From assembly GCF_037055275.1 (NCBI RefSeq), contig NZ_CP146343.1:72001-136000 (forward strand): a stretch of 64,000 nucleotides of DNA, read 5' to 3'. The DNA comes from Pseudomonas sp. ML2-2023-3. GTDB taxonomy: Bacteria; Pseudomonadota; Gammaproteobacteria; Pseudomonadales; Pseudomonadaceae. The position numbers and the translations under genes were made by a program. The notes beneath the pieces were generated by a model. That model worked only from the letters and a program-made list of their open reading frames with translations, had not been told where the DNA came from and ran no database searches. This document shows, in pieces, positions 1-9,741 of this stretch (position 1 is the stretch's first letter; every line of letters starts with the position of its first letter).

Positions 1-379
1 CCTGCACCAGAACGCCGTATTCCCAGCTCGGGATATTGTCCAAAAAGATGCCCGGTGGAAGACGGTCATTGGACAGATACCCGCCCGGCTTGTTGAGCAA
101 CGTACCGGCCACGGTCTTGAGGGTTTCGACGGTGGTGAAGCCCGGCACCATCTGCTTGCCTTCTTTCTCGGCCGCCAGCTGGGCGTTTTGCTGCACAGGG
201 AACAGGTCCGGTTCCTGGCTCCAGTACCAGCCAAGCCCCAGGTTCACCACCACGAAAATCGCCACCAGCACGGCGATGGAGCGGCTCAGCAGAATGCTTT
301 TGAAATAGCCACGCGACTGTGTTTTGGTCTCTTTTACCGACTCGCGGGCACTGCCCTCACGTTTTTTCCAGTCCAGCAT
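1..379 (-). CDS. DUF2333 family protein, N-terminal part (runs off the left edge)
   Basis: An open minus-strand frame starts at the ATG at 377-379 and continues to the window edge, giving about 126 residues. The protein begins MLDWKKREGSARESVKE and has one hydrophobic segment at about residues 31-50 (SIAVLVAIFVVVNLGLGWYW), followed by a soluble part. This matches the N-terminus of the DUF2333 family of Pseudomonas, whose function is not known to me. It is transcribed divergently from gcbA. The C-terminal part lies outside the window, so nothing can be said about it. Confidence 0.75.
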   Translation of the reverse strand, partial: MLDWKKREGSARESVKETKTQSRGYFKSILLSRSIAVLVAIFVVVNLGLGWYWSQEPDLFPVQQNAQLAAEKEGKQMVPGFTTVETLKTVAGTLLNKPGGYLSNDRLPPGIFLDNIPSWEYGVLVQ

Positions 380-645
380 GGCTATGTCCTTTCATCTGCT
401 TGATTCAACGGTTCGACCATAACCCTAACCCATCGTGCCTTGGGTGCACGCTTTTAAATCGGGGCCGGGCTTCCTGCCGTATCGCAGGGGCCATTTACGC
501 CCGGCACTATAGAACAAGCACGCGGGCGATGGGCAAAATGGCTACCCACCCGTTAATTTCAAGTAGAAACTCGTACATTTGAAACGAGCTGCTAGCATAG
601 AGCCACTATTTCATTTCAGCATGCTCACTTACCAGCAGCCAGGAT
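380..645. promoter_or_regulatory. Divergent intergenic region between DUF2333 gene and gcbA
   Basis: These 266 bases must carry the promoters of both divergent genes. I see no convincing -35/-10 pair with correct spacing and no clear operator. The gcbA start has only a weak, very close purine run (AGGA one base before the ATG). Confidence 0.4.
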
Positions 646-2289
646 ATGACAGAGCTAGAAGACCCCAGTCGCGAACGCCTGAAACACCACTTTGCCCAGC
701 GTGTCACCCACCAGGCACGCCAGATCCTTGAGCTCTGGCAGCGTTTACAAGCTAATGAATGGTCACCCGCAAGCCTGGCCGAACTCGACGACGCCAACCT
801 GCGCCTGCTGCGTTTTGCCAAGCGTTTTGAACAGCCGGAGCACACCGAGCTGGCTCGGGCGATCAACGTTGCGCTGCAAGACATGGCAGCCAATCAAAGT
901 CGCCTGAGCAGCCAGCTCATCACCGAGCTCAACCGTTTGATGCAGCGCCTGTCGCGCACCGGCCTGCGCCAGGGCGACGTGGACGCCAACATCCGCCTGC
1001 CGCCGCTGCGCAAGCCTGTGTATATCTTGCTGCAGGATCTGGAGCGGGCGGACCGCCTGGCCAGGCAACTGGAGTTTTTTGAACTCAGCGTCCAGGCCTT
1101 CAACAACCCGATGAACTTTCGCCACGCCATGGCCGAGCGCCATCCGGCCGCGATTGTGATGGACGTCGATTTCGGCGGTCCGGGCCTTGGCCTGGAACTG
1201 GCCGCCGAAGCCCAGGTCGGCCTTGAGCAGAAACTGCCGCTGCTGTTTTTCAGCCTGCATGAAACCGACACCCCGACGCGCCTGGCCGCCGTGCGCGCAG
1301 GAGGGCAAGCGTTCATGACCGGCACCCTCGAAGCGTCCAGCCTGATGGAAAAGGTCGAAGTGCTGACCTGTGTCGCTCAGTACGAACCTTACAAAGTGCT
1401 GATCATTGACGACTCCCGGGCCCAGACGTTGCTTACCGAGCGCCTGCTCAACAGCGCGGGAATTGTCACCCGCACCCTGACCGATCCGATCCAGACCATG
1501 GCCCAGCTTGCAGACTTCCAGCCGGACCTGATCATCCTCGACATGTACATGCCCAGCTGTACGGGCACCGAGCTGGCCAAGGTCATCCGCCACAACGATC
1601 GCTATGTGAGTGTGCCGATCATTTATCTGTCAGCCGAAGACGACATGGACAAGCAACTCGACGCCATGAGCGAAGGCGGCGATGACTTCCTGACCAAACC
1701 CATCCAGCCGCGCCATCTGATCACCACCGTACGCAATCGGGCCGCCCGTGCCCGCCACCTCAAGGCGCGCATGGTGCGGGACAGCCTGACCGGTCTGTAT
1801 AACCACACCCATATCCTGCAACTGCTCGAAGACTGCACCTTTCGCGCGCGCCGTGAAAATCGTCCATTGAGCTTTGCGATGCTCGACCTGGACCACTTCA
1901 AACACGTCAACGATGGCTACGGCCACCCAATGGGCGATCGGGTGATCAAAAGCCTGGCGCTGTTTCTCAAGCAACGCCTGCGTAAAACCGACTTTATTGG
2001 CCGATACGGCGGCGAAGAGTTTGCGATTGTGATGCCCGATACGGACCAAGAGTCGGCTTACAAGGTGCTCAATCAGATTCGCCAACGTTTTTCGGAGATT
2101 CACTACCCCGCCCAGCCGACCGATCTGTCGTGCTCGTTCAGCGCCGGCGTGGTGCAAATGCAGGACGAGGCTGACAGCCTGCTGATGGCCTCACAGGCAG
2201 ACGAAGCCCTTTACCGAGCCAAGAACAGCGGCCGCAATCAGGTGCAGCGCTTCACCCAGACAAGGCCAATTGCCACTATTTGCTCGTAA
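646..2289 (+). CDS. gcbA: Diguanylate cyclase GcbA (REC-GGDEF)
   Basis: Predicted cytoplasmic enzyme making cyclic di-GMP from two GTP. The 547 residues contain a helical N-terminus, a degenerate receiver-like segment at about 125-240, a canonical receiver at about 250-365 with the phospho-acceptor Asp at about 299 (LIILDMYMPS), and a GGDEF domain from about 380. The active-site loop is GGEEF at 455-459 and the inhibitory I-site RxxD (RKTD) is at 446-449, so the enzyme should be active and product-inhibited. Family knowledge: GcbA (PA4843 in P. aeruginosa, Pfl01 homologue in P. fluorescens Pf0-1) promotes surface attachment and represses flagellar motility. The following ctpL and dsbD genes are also its neighbours in PAO1, which supports the name. 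Confidence 0.85.
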   Translation: MTELEDPSRERLKHHFAQRVTHQARQILELWQRLQANEWSPASLAELDDANLRLLRFAKRFEQPEHTELARAINVALQDMAANQSRLSSQLITELNRLMQRLSRTGLRQGDVDANIRLPPLRKPVYILLQDLERADRLARQLEFFELSVQAFNNPMNFRHAMAERHPAAIVMDVDFGGPGLGLELAAEAQVGLEQKLPLLFFSLHETDTPTRLAAVRAGGQAFMTGTLEASSLMEKVEVLTCVAQYEPYKVLIIDDSRAQTLLTERLLNSAGIVTRTLTDPIQTMAQLADFQPDLIILDMYMPSCTGTELAKVIRHNDRYVSVPIIYLSAEDDMDKQLDAMSEGGDDFLTKPIQPRHLITTVRNRAARARHLKARMVRDSLTGLYNHTHILQLLEDCTFRARRENRPLSFAMLDLDHFKHVNDGYGHPMGDRVIKSLALFLKQRLRKTDFIGRYGGEEFAIVMPDTDQESAYKVLNQIRQRFSEIHYPAQPTDLSCSFSAGVVQMQDEADSLLMASQADEALYRAKNSGRNQVQRFTQTRPIATICS

Positions 2290-2299
2290 CCCCTGTTTC

Positions 2300-2317
2300 C
2301 CGTCATACCGCTGTAAC
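2300..2317 (+). promoter_or_regulatory. Pho-box-like PhoB site before ctpL
   Basis: CCGTCATACCGCTGTAAC has two CTGTCA-like half repeats in the 11-base period of a Pho box and matches about 14 of 18 positions of the enterobacterial consensus. About 8 bases downstream lies TGCAATAAC, a possible extended -10. The ctpL ATG is 52 bases further on. In P. aeruginosa ctpL is known to be induced by phosphate limitation through PhoB. Confidence 0.5.
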
Positions 2318-2369
2318 TTAAGTGCAATAACTTCTGCCGCTTCTGACTGTGTTGTAGGCAAAATCCCAC

Positions 2370-4331
2370 ATGCGCCTGAAGCTGCTAACCAATCTCAACA
2401 CACTGTTGCTGGTCGCCGTGTGCCTCGCCCTGGGCGCAACCTTGTGGTGGTCACAACAGGCACTGGAACGGCCCTTCCTGTTGATGGAGCGCTACCTGAG
2501 CCTCTCGCAGCAGTTCCAGAATAAGGTGGCACGCAATATCGAGGACTACCTGGCCAGCGGCGATGCCCTGCGCCTGAGCGATGCCAACAGCGCCCTCGAC
2601 ACGCTCAAGGACGAACTCAAGCCATTACCTGTGGCGCTGGCCGATGCGCTGCGCCCCAGCCTTGAAGACCTGAGCACCTACAGCAATACCCAGTTGCTGG
2701 CTGCCGGCAAATTGGCCGGTGATCCCCAGGCCTTGCTGCTGCAAGCCGAACGCGAGCTGGGCGCCAGCCTCGAACAACTCAGCCAGTACGCCAGCGATGC
2801 CGCCTCACCCGAGGCCCGCGCCTACCTGCCCTGGTTGCTTGGCGCCTCGCAACACTTGGCCAAGCTGTCTCTTGCTCGCGACAAGCTGGTCAGTAGCGGG
2901 CGCAGTGAGCTGGCGGGCGACGTGGCGCGTGAGCTGGACGGCATTGAGCGCCAGGTCCGGCAAATCGACGCCTTGCCCCTGCTGGGGGTGAGCAGCAAAA
3001 GCGCTTCGGACACCGACGACTTTGCCGCGATGATGGGCCTGGAATCCACCGCCACAGCCCAGGCCGAAGACGCCGGAATTGGCCTCAAGCGCGAACTCAA
3101 CAGCCTGCTGAGCCGTTACCCGGCGGAGCTCAAGCGCACCCGGAACCAGATAGAACAACGCGCTCAACTCAGCGCCGCCACCCACCTGAAACTCGATGCA
3201 GTGCAGCAGGCCATCGCCGGGCTGGAGCCGGTGGTACGCGCCGAACACGGGCAGATCCAGAACGAAGTGCGGTTGATTCAGGGACTGATGATTGGCCTGA
3301 TCCTGCTGATTGCGCTGCTGATCGACACCCTGCAACGCAAACTGGCGCGGGTGCTGACGTATTTGGCACCACTGCTTTCGACATGGGCCGAGGGTGACTT
3401 CAGCCGCGACATTCAGCTGGGCAAAACCAACCGGGAATTGCGCGACATCGAATCATCACTCAACCGGCTGCGCAGCTATCTGGTGAATCTGGTGGGCACC
3501 CTGCGCCTGAATGCCGAGCAGGTTGCCGGCAGCAGCCAGACCCTGGCCGAACTGAGCACGGGACTGCACAGCGGCGCACAACGCCAGGCAGGTGATACCG
3601 CGCAAATCCGCGACGCACTGGGTGAGCTGGAGGCCACCATTTCTCAGGTGGCTGGCGATGCCAGCCAGGCCGCCGACGCCAGTCGCAGCGCCGGGCTGGC
3701 CGTGGCACAAGGGCAACGGGTGATCGGCCAGAGCCTGACCGGGCTGCACGCCCTGGTGGGAGAAGTGCAAGGCAATGCGCAGACCATCGAACGTCTTGCA
3801 GAAGAATCGGCCACCATCGGCGGGGTCCTGACCGTGATTCGCTCCATTGCGGACCAGACCAATCTGCTGGCGCTCAATGCCGCCATCGAGGCTGCCCGCG
3901 CCGGTGAAATGGGCCGTGGCTTTGCGGTGGTCGCCGAAGAGGTGCGTTCCCTGGCGCAACGTACTGCGGGTGCGACCAACGAAATACAGGTACTCATTGG
4001 TGGGCTGCAACTGGCCGCCCGCCAATCGGTCGAGGGCATCCGTGCGCAAGTGACCCACGCCCAGGCCACCGCCCAGCAAGCCCAGGACGCGGACGGTGCC
4101 CTGGATGAGATTGTCGGGGCGATTGCAACCATCTCAGACACCGCCGTGCGCATTGCCGACGTCACGGCACAACAAACGGGCGCCGTCAGCGAGATTCGCG
4201 ATCACAGCGAGCGCATTCACGTGCTGGGGGACGAAAACCTGCAACGCATCGGCATTGCCCGCGACCAGAGCCAGCAGCTACTGACGCTGGGGTCAGAACT
4301 CAACACCGCGGTGCAGGCGTTTCGGGTGTAA
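2370..4331 (+). CDS. ctpL: Methyl-accepting chemotaxis protein, CtpL type
   Basis: Inner-membrane chemoreceptor of 653 residues. It has an N-terminal membrane helix at about 7-29, a long helical periplasmic sensor at about 30-305 (consistent with a helical bimodular HBM domain), a second membrane helix at about 305-325, a HAMP region and a cytoplasmic signalling domain. The invariant hairpin tip is clear near residue 490-535 ([19 protein letters not shown], then [17 protein letters not shown]). No C-terminal CheR-binding pentapeptide is present. Position between gcbA and dsbD equals PA4844 (ctpL), the receptor for inorganic phosphate taxis in P. aeruginosa. The phosphate role is transferred from that homologue and from the upstream Pho-like box; the ligand itself cannot be read from the sequence. 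Confidence 0.8.
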   Translation: MRLKLLTNLNTLLLVAVCLALGATLWWSQQALERPFLLMERYLSLSQQFQNKVARNIEDYLASGDALRLSDANSALDTLKDELKPLPVALADALRPSLEDLSTYSNTQLLAAGKLAGDPQALLLQAERELGASLEQLSQYASDAASPEARAYLPWLLGASQHLAKLSLARDKLVSSGRSELAGDVARELDGIERQVRQIDALPLLGVSSKSASDTDDFAAMMGLESTATAQAEDAGIGLKRELNSLLSRYPAELKRTRNQIEQRAQLSAATHLKLDAVQQAIAGLEPVVRAEHGQIQNEVRLIQGLMIGLILLIALLIDTLQRKLARVLTYLAPLLSTWAEGDFSRDIQLGKTNRELRDIESSLNRLRSYLVNLVGTLRLNAEQVAGSSQTLAELSTGLHSGAQRQAGDTAQIRDALGELEATISQVAGDASQAADASRSAGLAVAQGQRVIGQSLTGLHALVGEVQGNAQTIERLAEESATIGGVLTVIRSIADQTNLLALNAAIEAARAGEMGRGFAVVAEEVRSLAQRTAGATNEIQVLIGGLQLAARQSVEGIRAQVTHAQATAQQAQDADGALDEIVGAIATISDTAVRIADVTAQQTGAVSEIRDHSERIHVLGDENLQRIGIARDQSQQLLTLGSELNTAVQAFRV

Positions 4332-4397
4332 CCCGCTCCCACACACATACCCATGCACCGCGCTATCATGCCCGCACGTTCGACTTGCGAGATTCCT

Positions 4398-6164
4398 ATG
4401 CGCCGCCTGTTTCTGCTTCTGTGTTTGCTGTTTGCCGTGCCCGCCCTGGGCGCGGGGTTACTGGATAACCGACCCAGTGCGACCCTGGGTGCAATCAATA
4501 ACAGCAGCGACTTCTTGCCGGTTCGCGAAGCGTTCAAGCTCAACCTGATCAGCAGTACACCCGAGTCGATAAAGCTGCGCTTTGTCCCCACCGAAGGCTA
4601 CTACCTGTATCGGCACAAGTTCGCCTTCAAGACCGAACCCGCCGACATCGCCCTGGGCGCCGCGCAACTGCCTCCCGGCGAAGCAAAACACGACGAATAC
4701 TTTGGCAACGTCGAGGTCTATCACGGCATTCTCGATGTGGATATCCCACGCCCGGCCAACGATTCGCGCCCTTTCACCCTCGTGGTTACCTACCAGGGCT
4801 GCGCCGACAAGGGCCTGTGCTACCCGCCTGAAACCGAGCGACTGACCATCGAGGGCACCGCCCCCCCTGCCACCGGCCAACCCGAAAAATCGTGGAACTG
4901 GCGCGAACTGGCTCTGTTTTTCCTCGCAGGTATTGGCCTGACGTTCACCCCCTGCGTCTTGCCGATGCTGCCGATTCTGTCCGGCGTGGTATTGCGGGGC
5001 CAGGTCGGCGGCTTGCGCGGTTTCAGCCTGTCACTGGCCTACGTGCTGCCGATGGCTGCGTGCTTTGCCTTGCTGGGCGCCCTGATGGGCCTGTTCGGGG
5101 CTCAGCTCAATCTGCAGGCACGCCTGCAATCGGTGTGGGTACTGGTGCCATTTGCCCTGTTTTTCGGGGTTTTTGCCCTCGCGATGTTTGGCGTGTTTGA
5201 GCTGAAATTGCCGCAAGCCATCAGCAATCGCCTCGATCGCGTGGCCAATCGCACTCAGGGTGGTTCGCTGTGGGGAGCCGCCGTGCTGGGCGTGGTCTCC
5301 AGCCTGCTGGTGTCACCTTGCGTGTCGGCTCCGCTGGCCGGGGCCTTGCTCTATATCAGTGCCAGTGGCGATGCGCTGGGGGGTGGCTTGAAGCTGTTCG
5401 CCCTCGGTCTGGGCATGGGTGCGCCGCTGCTGCTGGTCGCCACCGGTGGCGCGGCCTGGCTGCCGAAAAGCGGGCCTTGGCTGGTCAATGTGAAAAACGC
5501 CATTGGCGTGCTGCTGCTCGGCCTGGCCATTGGCTTGCTCAGCCGCGTATTGCCGGGGCCCGTGACCTTGCTTCTGATCGGTGCGCTGGCGGCGGGCGTG
5601 AGCGTGTTTCTCGGCACCCTGGAATTTACCGCTAAAGCCCCGCGCCAGCGTCTGGCCCAGTTACTCGGGCTGTTTTTGCTGGTCTATGGACTGGCCTGCT
5701 GGTACGGCGCACTGAGCGGTCAAAGTGATCCGTTCAACCCCATCGGCCAGTCGCAACCCGCAAACACGGCAGTGACCGCCAGCGCCCAACCGGCCGACCA
5801 GTGGCTGACCGTCAGCACCCCGGCCGAGCTGGACAGCGCACTGGCTCAGGCCAAGGCCGCTGGTCAGCCACTGTTGCTGGACTGGTACGCCGACTGGTGC
5901 ATCAGTTGCAAAGTGATCGAGCACGAAGTGTTGAACAACCCCCGCGTGGTCGATCTGCTCAAAGGTTATCGGCTGGTGCGTTTCGATATCACTGCCAGCA
6001 ATGCCGAGCAACGTGCCCTGCTCGATCACTACTCATTGTTCGGCCCGCCAGCGCTGATGTTCTTCGGAAAAAACGGCGCCGAAAAAAGTGACCAGCGGGT
6101 CATCGGCGAGATCAATGCCGCAGACTTCGCCGAACGTGTCGCTATCGCGAATGACCAGATCTAG
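4398..6164 (+). CDS. dsbD: Thiol:disulfide interchange protein DsbD
   Basis: Membrane electron shuttle that carries reducing power from cytoplasmic thioredoxin to periplasmic DsbC/DsbG and cytochrome c maturation proteins. At 588 residues it has a signal peptide (MRRLFLLLCLLFAVPALG), an N-terminal periplasmic domain with the redox cysteines in QGCADKGLCYPP, a central membrane domain with the paired cysteines in FTPCVLPMLP and VSPCVSAPLAG, and a C-terminal thioredoxin-like domain with the active site WCISC. The ATG at 4398 is chosen because the signal peptide starts there; an in-frame ATG at 4353 would add an unlikely 15-residue extension. It lies 66 bases after ctpL, as in PAO1 (PA4845, dipZ). 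Confidence 0.93.
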   Translation: MRRLFLLLCLLFAVPALGAGLLDNRPSATLGAINNSSDFLPVREAFKLNLISSTPESIKLRFVPTEGYYLYRHKFAFKTEPADIALGAAQLPPGEAKHDEYFGNVEVYHGILDVDIPRPANDSRPFTLVVTYQGCADKGLCYPPETERLTIEGTAPPATGQPEKSWNWRELALFFLAGIGLTFTPCVLPMLPILSGVVLRGQVGGLRGFSLSLAYVLPMAACFALLGALMGLFGAQLNLQARLQSVWVLVPFALFFGVFALAMFGVFELKLPQAISNRLDRVANRTQGGSLWGAAVLGVVSSLLVSPCVSAPLAGALLYISASGDALGGGLKLFALGLGMGAPLLLVATGGAAWLPKSGPWLVNVKNAIGVLLLGLAIGLLSRVLPGPVTLLLIGALAAGVSVFLGTLEFTAKAPRQRLAQLLGLFLLVYGLACWYGALSGQSDPFNPIGQSQPANTAVTASAQPADQWLTVSTPAELDSALAQAKAAGQPLLLDWYADWCISCKVIEHEVLNNPRVVDLLKGYRLVRFDITASNAEQRALLDHYSLFGPPALMFFGKNGAEKSDQRVIGEINAADFAERVAIANDQI

Positions 6165-6294
6165 AGCACCGGTCACAAACTTTTCGCGAACATCGGTCAT
6201 CGTGCTGGCTATTGCAGTTAACTGGACAGCGAATCCGCTTTTCGGCATAGTCGCCCGGCACTGACAACTGCACATAGATAATAAGGAACAGCAG

Positions 6295-6750
6295 ATGGCG
6301 ACTTTTCTGGTACTGCACGGCCCCAACCTGAACCTGCTTGGCACCCGCGAGCCGGGCGTCTACGGCGCAACTACCCTGGCGCAAATCAATCAGGATCTGG
6401 AACAGAGAGCCCGTGATGCCGGCCACCATTTGCTCTACCTGCAAAGCAATGCCGAGTATGAATTGATCGACCGCGTACACGCTGCCCGCAACGAAGGCGT
6501 GGACTTTATTCTGATCAACCCGGCGGCTTTTACCCACACCAGCGTGGCATTACGTGACGCGCTGCTGGCGGTGAGCATCCCATTCATCGAAGTGCATTTG
6601 TCTAACGTGCACAAACGCGAACCTTTCCGCCATCACTCCTACTTCTCCGACGTTGCGGTAGGTGTGATCTGCGGCCTTGGCGCCAGCGGTTATCGACTGG
6701 CCTTGGAGGCCGCCCTGGAACAGCTTGAACTACAAGCTAAACGCCCCTGA
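6295..6750 (+). CDS. aroQ: Type II 3-dehydroquinate dehydratase
   Basis: Catalyses the third step of the shikimate pathway, 3-dehydroquinate to 3-dehydroshikimate, as a cytoplasmic dodecamer. The 151 residues are the normal family length and show all signature blocks: [12 protein letters not shown] at the N-terminus, the lid tyrosine in [20 protein letters not shown] with the catalytic His region, and [20 protein letters not shown]. An AGGAACAG purine run precedes the ATG. It stands 25 bases ahead of accB and is probably cotranscribed with accBC, the usual order in Pseudomonas. Confidence 0.95.
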   Translation: MATFLVLHGPNLNLLGTREPGVYGATTLAQINQDLEQRARDAGHHLLYLQSNAEYELIDRVHAARNEGVDFILINPAAFTHTSVALRDALLAVSIPFIEVHLSNVHKREPFRHHSYFSDVAVGVICGLGASGYRLALEAALEQLELQAKRP

Positions 6751-6775
6751 CAGACCCATTGGGAGTTGACGATTC

Positions 6776-7237
6776 ATGGATATCCGTAAAGTTAAGAAGC
6801 TGATCGAACTGCTGGAAGAGTCCGGCATCGACGAGCTGGAAATTAAAGAAGGCGAAGAGTCCGTACGCATCAGCCGTCACAGCAAGACTCCAGCTCAGCA
6901 GTTCTACGCACCGGCACCAATGCAACAAGCTCCAGCCGCGGCTCCCGTTGCTGTTGCTCCGGTTGCCACCGTGACCGAAGCGCCTGCTGCACCAAAACTG
7001 AACGGTTTTGTGGTCAAGTCGCCAATGGTCGGTACGTTCTACCGCACCCCGGCTCCAACCTCGCCTGCCTTCGTTGAAGTTGGCCAGACCGTCAAGGTTG
7101 GCGACACCATTTGCATCGTTGAAGCGATGAAAATGATGAACCACATCACGGCTGAAAAAGCCGGCGTTATCGAATCCATCCTGGTCGAAAACGGTCAGCC
7201 GGTTGAGTTCGACCAACCGCTGTTCACCATCGTTTGA
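6776..7237 (+). CDS. accB: Acetyl-CoA carboxylase biotin carboxyl carrier protein
   Basis: Carries CO2 on biotin between the carboxylase and transferase parts of acetyl-CoA carboxylase, the first committed step of fatty acid synthesis. The 153 residues comprise an N-terminal helical region ([17 protein letters not shown]), a flexible Ala/Pro/Val-rich linker at about 42-80, and a biotinyl domain with the modified lysine in EAMKMMN. A good GGGAG ribosome site precedes the start. The gene is 17 bases ahead of accC, the standard accBC operon. Confidence 0.96.
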   Translation: MDIRKVKKLIELLEESGIDELEIKEGEESVRISRHSKTPAQQFYAPAPMQQAPAAAPVAVAPVATVTEAPAAPKLNGFVVKSPMVGTFYRTPAPTSPAFVEVGQTVKVGDTICIVEAMKMMNHITAEKAGVIESILVENGQPVEFDQPLFTIV

Positions 7238-7254
7238 ACCGCGGGGAGCCAACG

Positions 7255-8613
7255 ATGCTGAAGCCTCAGAAGCTGGAAAAAGTCCTGATCGCCAACCGTG
7301 GCGAGATTGCTTTGCGCATCCTGCGGGCGTGCAAGGAAATGGGGATCAAGACCGTCGCGGTGTACTCCACTGCCGACAAAGAGCTGATGCACCTGGGTCT
7401 GGCAGACGAAACCGTCTGCATCGGCCCGGCACCGGCCAACCTGTCTTACCTGCACATTCCGGCCATCATCGCGGCCGCTGAAGTGACCGGCGCCACGGCG
7501 ATTCACCCGGGCTACGGCTTTTTGGCTGAAAACGCCGATTTCGCCGAGCAAGTCGAGAAATCCGGCTTTGCCTTCATCGGCCCGAAAGCCGACACCATTC
7601 GCCTGATGGGCGACAAGGTTTCGGCCAAGCACGCCATGATCGCTGCAGGCGTACCTACGGTTCCAGGTTCTGACGGCCCGCTGCCTGAAGACGAAGAAAC
7701 CGCACTGCGCATCGGCCGTGAAGTCGGCTACCCGGTGATCATCAAGGCAGCAGGCGGCGGCGGTGGCCGTGGCATGCGCGTTGTACACCGTGAAGAAGAC
7801 CTGATCGAAGCTGCCAAGCAGACCCGCGAAGAAGCCGGCGCCTGGTTCAGCAACCCGATGGTCTACCTCGAAAAATACCTGACCAACCCACGTCACGTGG
7901 AAGTTCAGGTCATTTCCGATGGCCAGGGTAACGCGATCCACCTGGGCGACCGCGATTGCTCGCTGCAACGTCGTCACCAGAAAGTGCTGGAAGAAGCACC
8001 GGCACCGGGCATCGACGAAACCGCACGCGCTGAAGTTCTGGCTCGCTGCGTAAAAGCCTGTGTCGACATCAACTACCGTGGCGCGGGTACTTTCGAGTTC
8101 CTGTACGAAAACGGTCGCTTCTACTTCATCGAGATGAACACTCGTGTGCAAGTAGAGCACCCGGTGTCTGAAATGGTTACTGGCATCGACATCTTGAAAG
8201 AGATGTTGAGCATCGCAGCCGGTAACAAGCTGTCCTTCACCCAGGCTGACGTGAACATTCACGGTCACTCGCTGGAGTGCCGGATCAACGCTGAAGACCC
8301 TGCGACGTTCATGCCGAGCCCTGGCATGGTCAAGCACTTCCACGCTCCGGGCGGCAACGGCGTTCGCGTCGATTCGCACCTGTACAGCGGCTACAAGGTT
8401 CCGTCCAACTACGACTCCCTGATCGGCAAGCTGATCACCTGGGGTTCGACCCGTGACGAAGCCATGGCGCGCATGCGCAATGCCCTGGACGAAATCGTGG
8501 TCGACGGTATCAAGACCAACATCCCGCTGCACCGCGACCTGGTGAATGACGAAGGCTTCTGCAAAGGCGGCGTCAACATTCACTACCTGGAACACAAACT
8601 GGCTAACCAGTAA
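7255..8613 (+). CDS. accC: Acetyl-CoA carboxylase biotin carboxylase subunit
   Basis: ATP-dependent carboxylation of the biotin on AccB. The 452-residue protein has the N-terminal [15 protein letters not shown] block, the ATP-grasp glycine loop [13 protein letters not shown], the catalytic [15 protein letters not shown] region and [18 protein letters not shown]. The ATG at 7255 is preceded by GGGGAG at ideal spacing and is preferred over an in-frame GTG/ATG-like start seven codons upstream. The last gene of the aroQ-accBC unit; a strong terminator follows 15 bases after the stop. Confidence 0.96.
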   Translation: MLKPQKLEKVLIANRGEIALRILRACKEMGIKTVAVYSTADKELMHLGLADETVCIGPAPANLSYLHIPAIIAAAEVTGATAIHPGYGFLAENADFAEQVEKSGFAFIGPKADTIRLMGDKVSAKHAMIAAGVPTVPGSDGPLPEDEETALRIGREVGYPVIIKAAGGGGGRGMRVVHREEDLIEAAKQTREEAGAWFSNPMVYLEKYLTNPRHVEVQVISDGQGNAIHLGDRDCSLQRRHQKVLEEAPAPGIDETARAEVLARCVKACVDINYRGAGTFEFLYENGRFYFIEMNTRVQVEHPVSEMVTGIDILKEMLSIAAGNKLSFTQADVNIHGHSLECRINAEDPATFMPSPGMVKHFHAPGGNGVRVDSHLYSGYKVPSNYDSLIGKLITWGSTRDEAMARMRNALDEIVVDGIKTNIPLHRDLVNDEGFCKGGVNIHYLEHKLANQ

Positions 8614-8628
8614 GTTTGTCATCCGATC

Positions 8629-8660
8629 AACAAAGCCGCTTTCGAGCGGCTTTGTTGTTT
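8629..8660 (+). terminator. Rho-independent terminator of the aroQ-accBC unit
   Basis: Perfect 12-bp stem AACAAAGCCGCT / AGCGGCTTTGTT closed by a TTCG tetraloop at 8641-8644 and followed by a T-rich tail. It lies directly after the accC stop codon. Confidence 0.9.
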
Positions 8661-8677
8661 CTGAGCTTGCAATACCT

Positions 8678-8727
8678 GTAGTCGCTGACGAGGTACGAGG
8701 CTGCGATGGGCTGCGCAGCCGTGATCG
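8678..8727. repeat. Single family-A REP element
   Basis: GTAGTCGCTGACGAGGTACG followed by AGGCTGCGA is one half of the palindromic repeat that occurs as inverted pairs elsewhere in the window (for example 36471-36614). No second arm is present here, only the degenerate tail GGGCTGCGCAGCC. Confidence 0.7.
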
Positions 8728-8832
8728 CTTTTCATCGTTTTTGATTACCCCCCTGCCTGCCCGCTCGCGTAAACTTGCGCGCTTCTCGCAGCCCGACCGG
8801 CTGCACACTCCTATTTTTCAAAGGTGCCCGCC

Positions 8833-9711
8833 ATGCCTTGGCTGCAAGTACGCCTCGCCATCAGCCCGGAACAAGCCGAAACCTACGAAGACGCGTTCCT
8901 CGAAGTCGGTGCCGTTTCTGTGACGTTCATGGACGCCGAAGATCAACCGATTTTCGAACCTGAACTCAACACCACCCCCCTGTGGTCGCACACCCATTTG
9001 CTGGCATTGTTCGAAGGCGGCACCGAAGCCGACCTCGTGCTGTCCCATCTGGAACTGCTCACCGGCTCGCCACTGCCTGAGCACCACGCCGAAGTCATCG
9101 AAGACCAGGACTGGGAGCGCAGCTGGATGGACAACTTCCATCCGATGCGCTTCGGCCAGCGCCTGTGGATCGTGCCAAGCTGGCACGCAGCCCCGGAACC
9201 TGATGCGGTCAACCTGCTGCTCGATCCGGGCCTGGCGTTCGGCACCGGCACCCACCCGACCACCGCACTGTGCCTGGAATGGCTCGACGGCCAGGATTTG
9301 AAAGACTGCAACGTGCTGGACTTCGGCTGCGGCTCGGGGATTCTGGCCATTGCCGCCCTGCTGCTGGGCGCCAGGGAAGCCATCGGCACCGATATCGACG
9401 TGCAGGCGCTGGAAGCCTCCCGCGATAACGCCGGGCGCAACAATGTCGCCGAAGCACTGTTCCCGTTGTACCTGCCTGAAGACCTGCCACAGGTTCAGGC
9501 CGACGTGGTGGTTGCCAACATCCTGGCAGGCCCGCTGGTATCCCTCGCACCGCAATTGTCGAGCCTGGTCAAGCCGGGTGGCCGCCTGGCACTGTCGGGC
9601 ATCCTCGCCGAACAGGGCGAAGAAGTGGCTGCGGCGTACGCCAAGGACTTCGATCTGGATCCGATTGCCAATCGCGATGGCTGGGTGCGCATCAGTGGCC
9701 GTCGGCGCTAG
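8833..9711 (+). CDS. prmA: Ribosomal protein L11 methyltransferase
   Basis: SAM-dependent enzyme that trimethylates ribosomal protein L11. Its 292 residues have the N-terminal L11-recognition domain ([16 protein letters not shown]) and a C-terminal Rossmann methyltransferase domain with the SAM motif [15 protein letters not shown] and the NILAGPL motif. The start at 8833 fits the conserved MPWLQ N-terminus; the ATG three codons upstream would add only MPA. In PAO1 this gene also follows accC (PA4850). Confidence 0.94.
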   Translation: MPWLQVRLAISPEQAETYEDAFLEVGAVSVTFMDAEDQPIFEPELNTTPLWSHTHLLALFEGGTEADLVLSHLELLTGSPLPEHHAEVIEDQDWERSWMDNFHPMRFGQRLWIVPSWHAAPEPDAVNLLLDPGLAFGTGTHPTTALCLEWLDGQDLKDCNVLDFGCGSGILAIAALLLGAREAIGTDIDVQALEASRDNAGRNNVAEALFPLYLPEDLPQVQADVVVANILAGPLVSLAPQLSSLVKPGGRLALSGILAEQGEEVAAAYAKDFDLDPIANRDGWVRISGRRR

Positions 9712-9741
9712 AATGCACGCCTGCTCAATCCGGATGGCCGC

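Noticed and set aside
585-607. TTGAAA ... TAGCAT as a sigma-70 promoter of gcbA
   Set aside because: The spacer is only about 8 bases, far from 16-18, so the two hexamers cannot form one promoter.
7195-8808. A 537-codon minus-strand frame opposite accC
   Set aside because: Antisense shadow of accC; it also crosses the accC terminator, which a real gene would not be expected to do.
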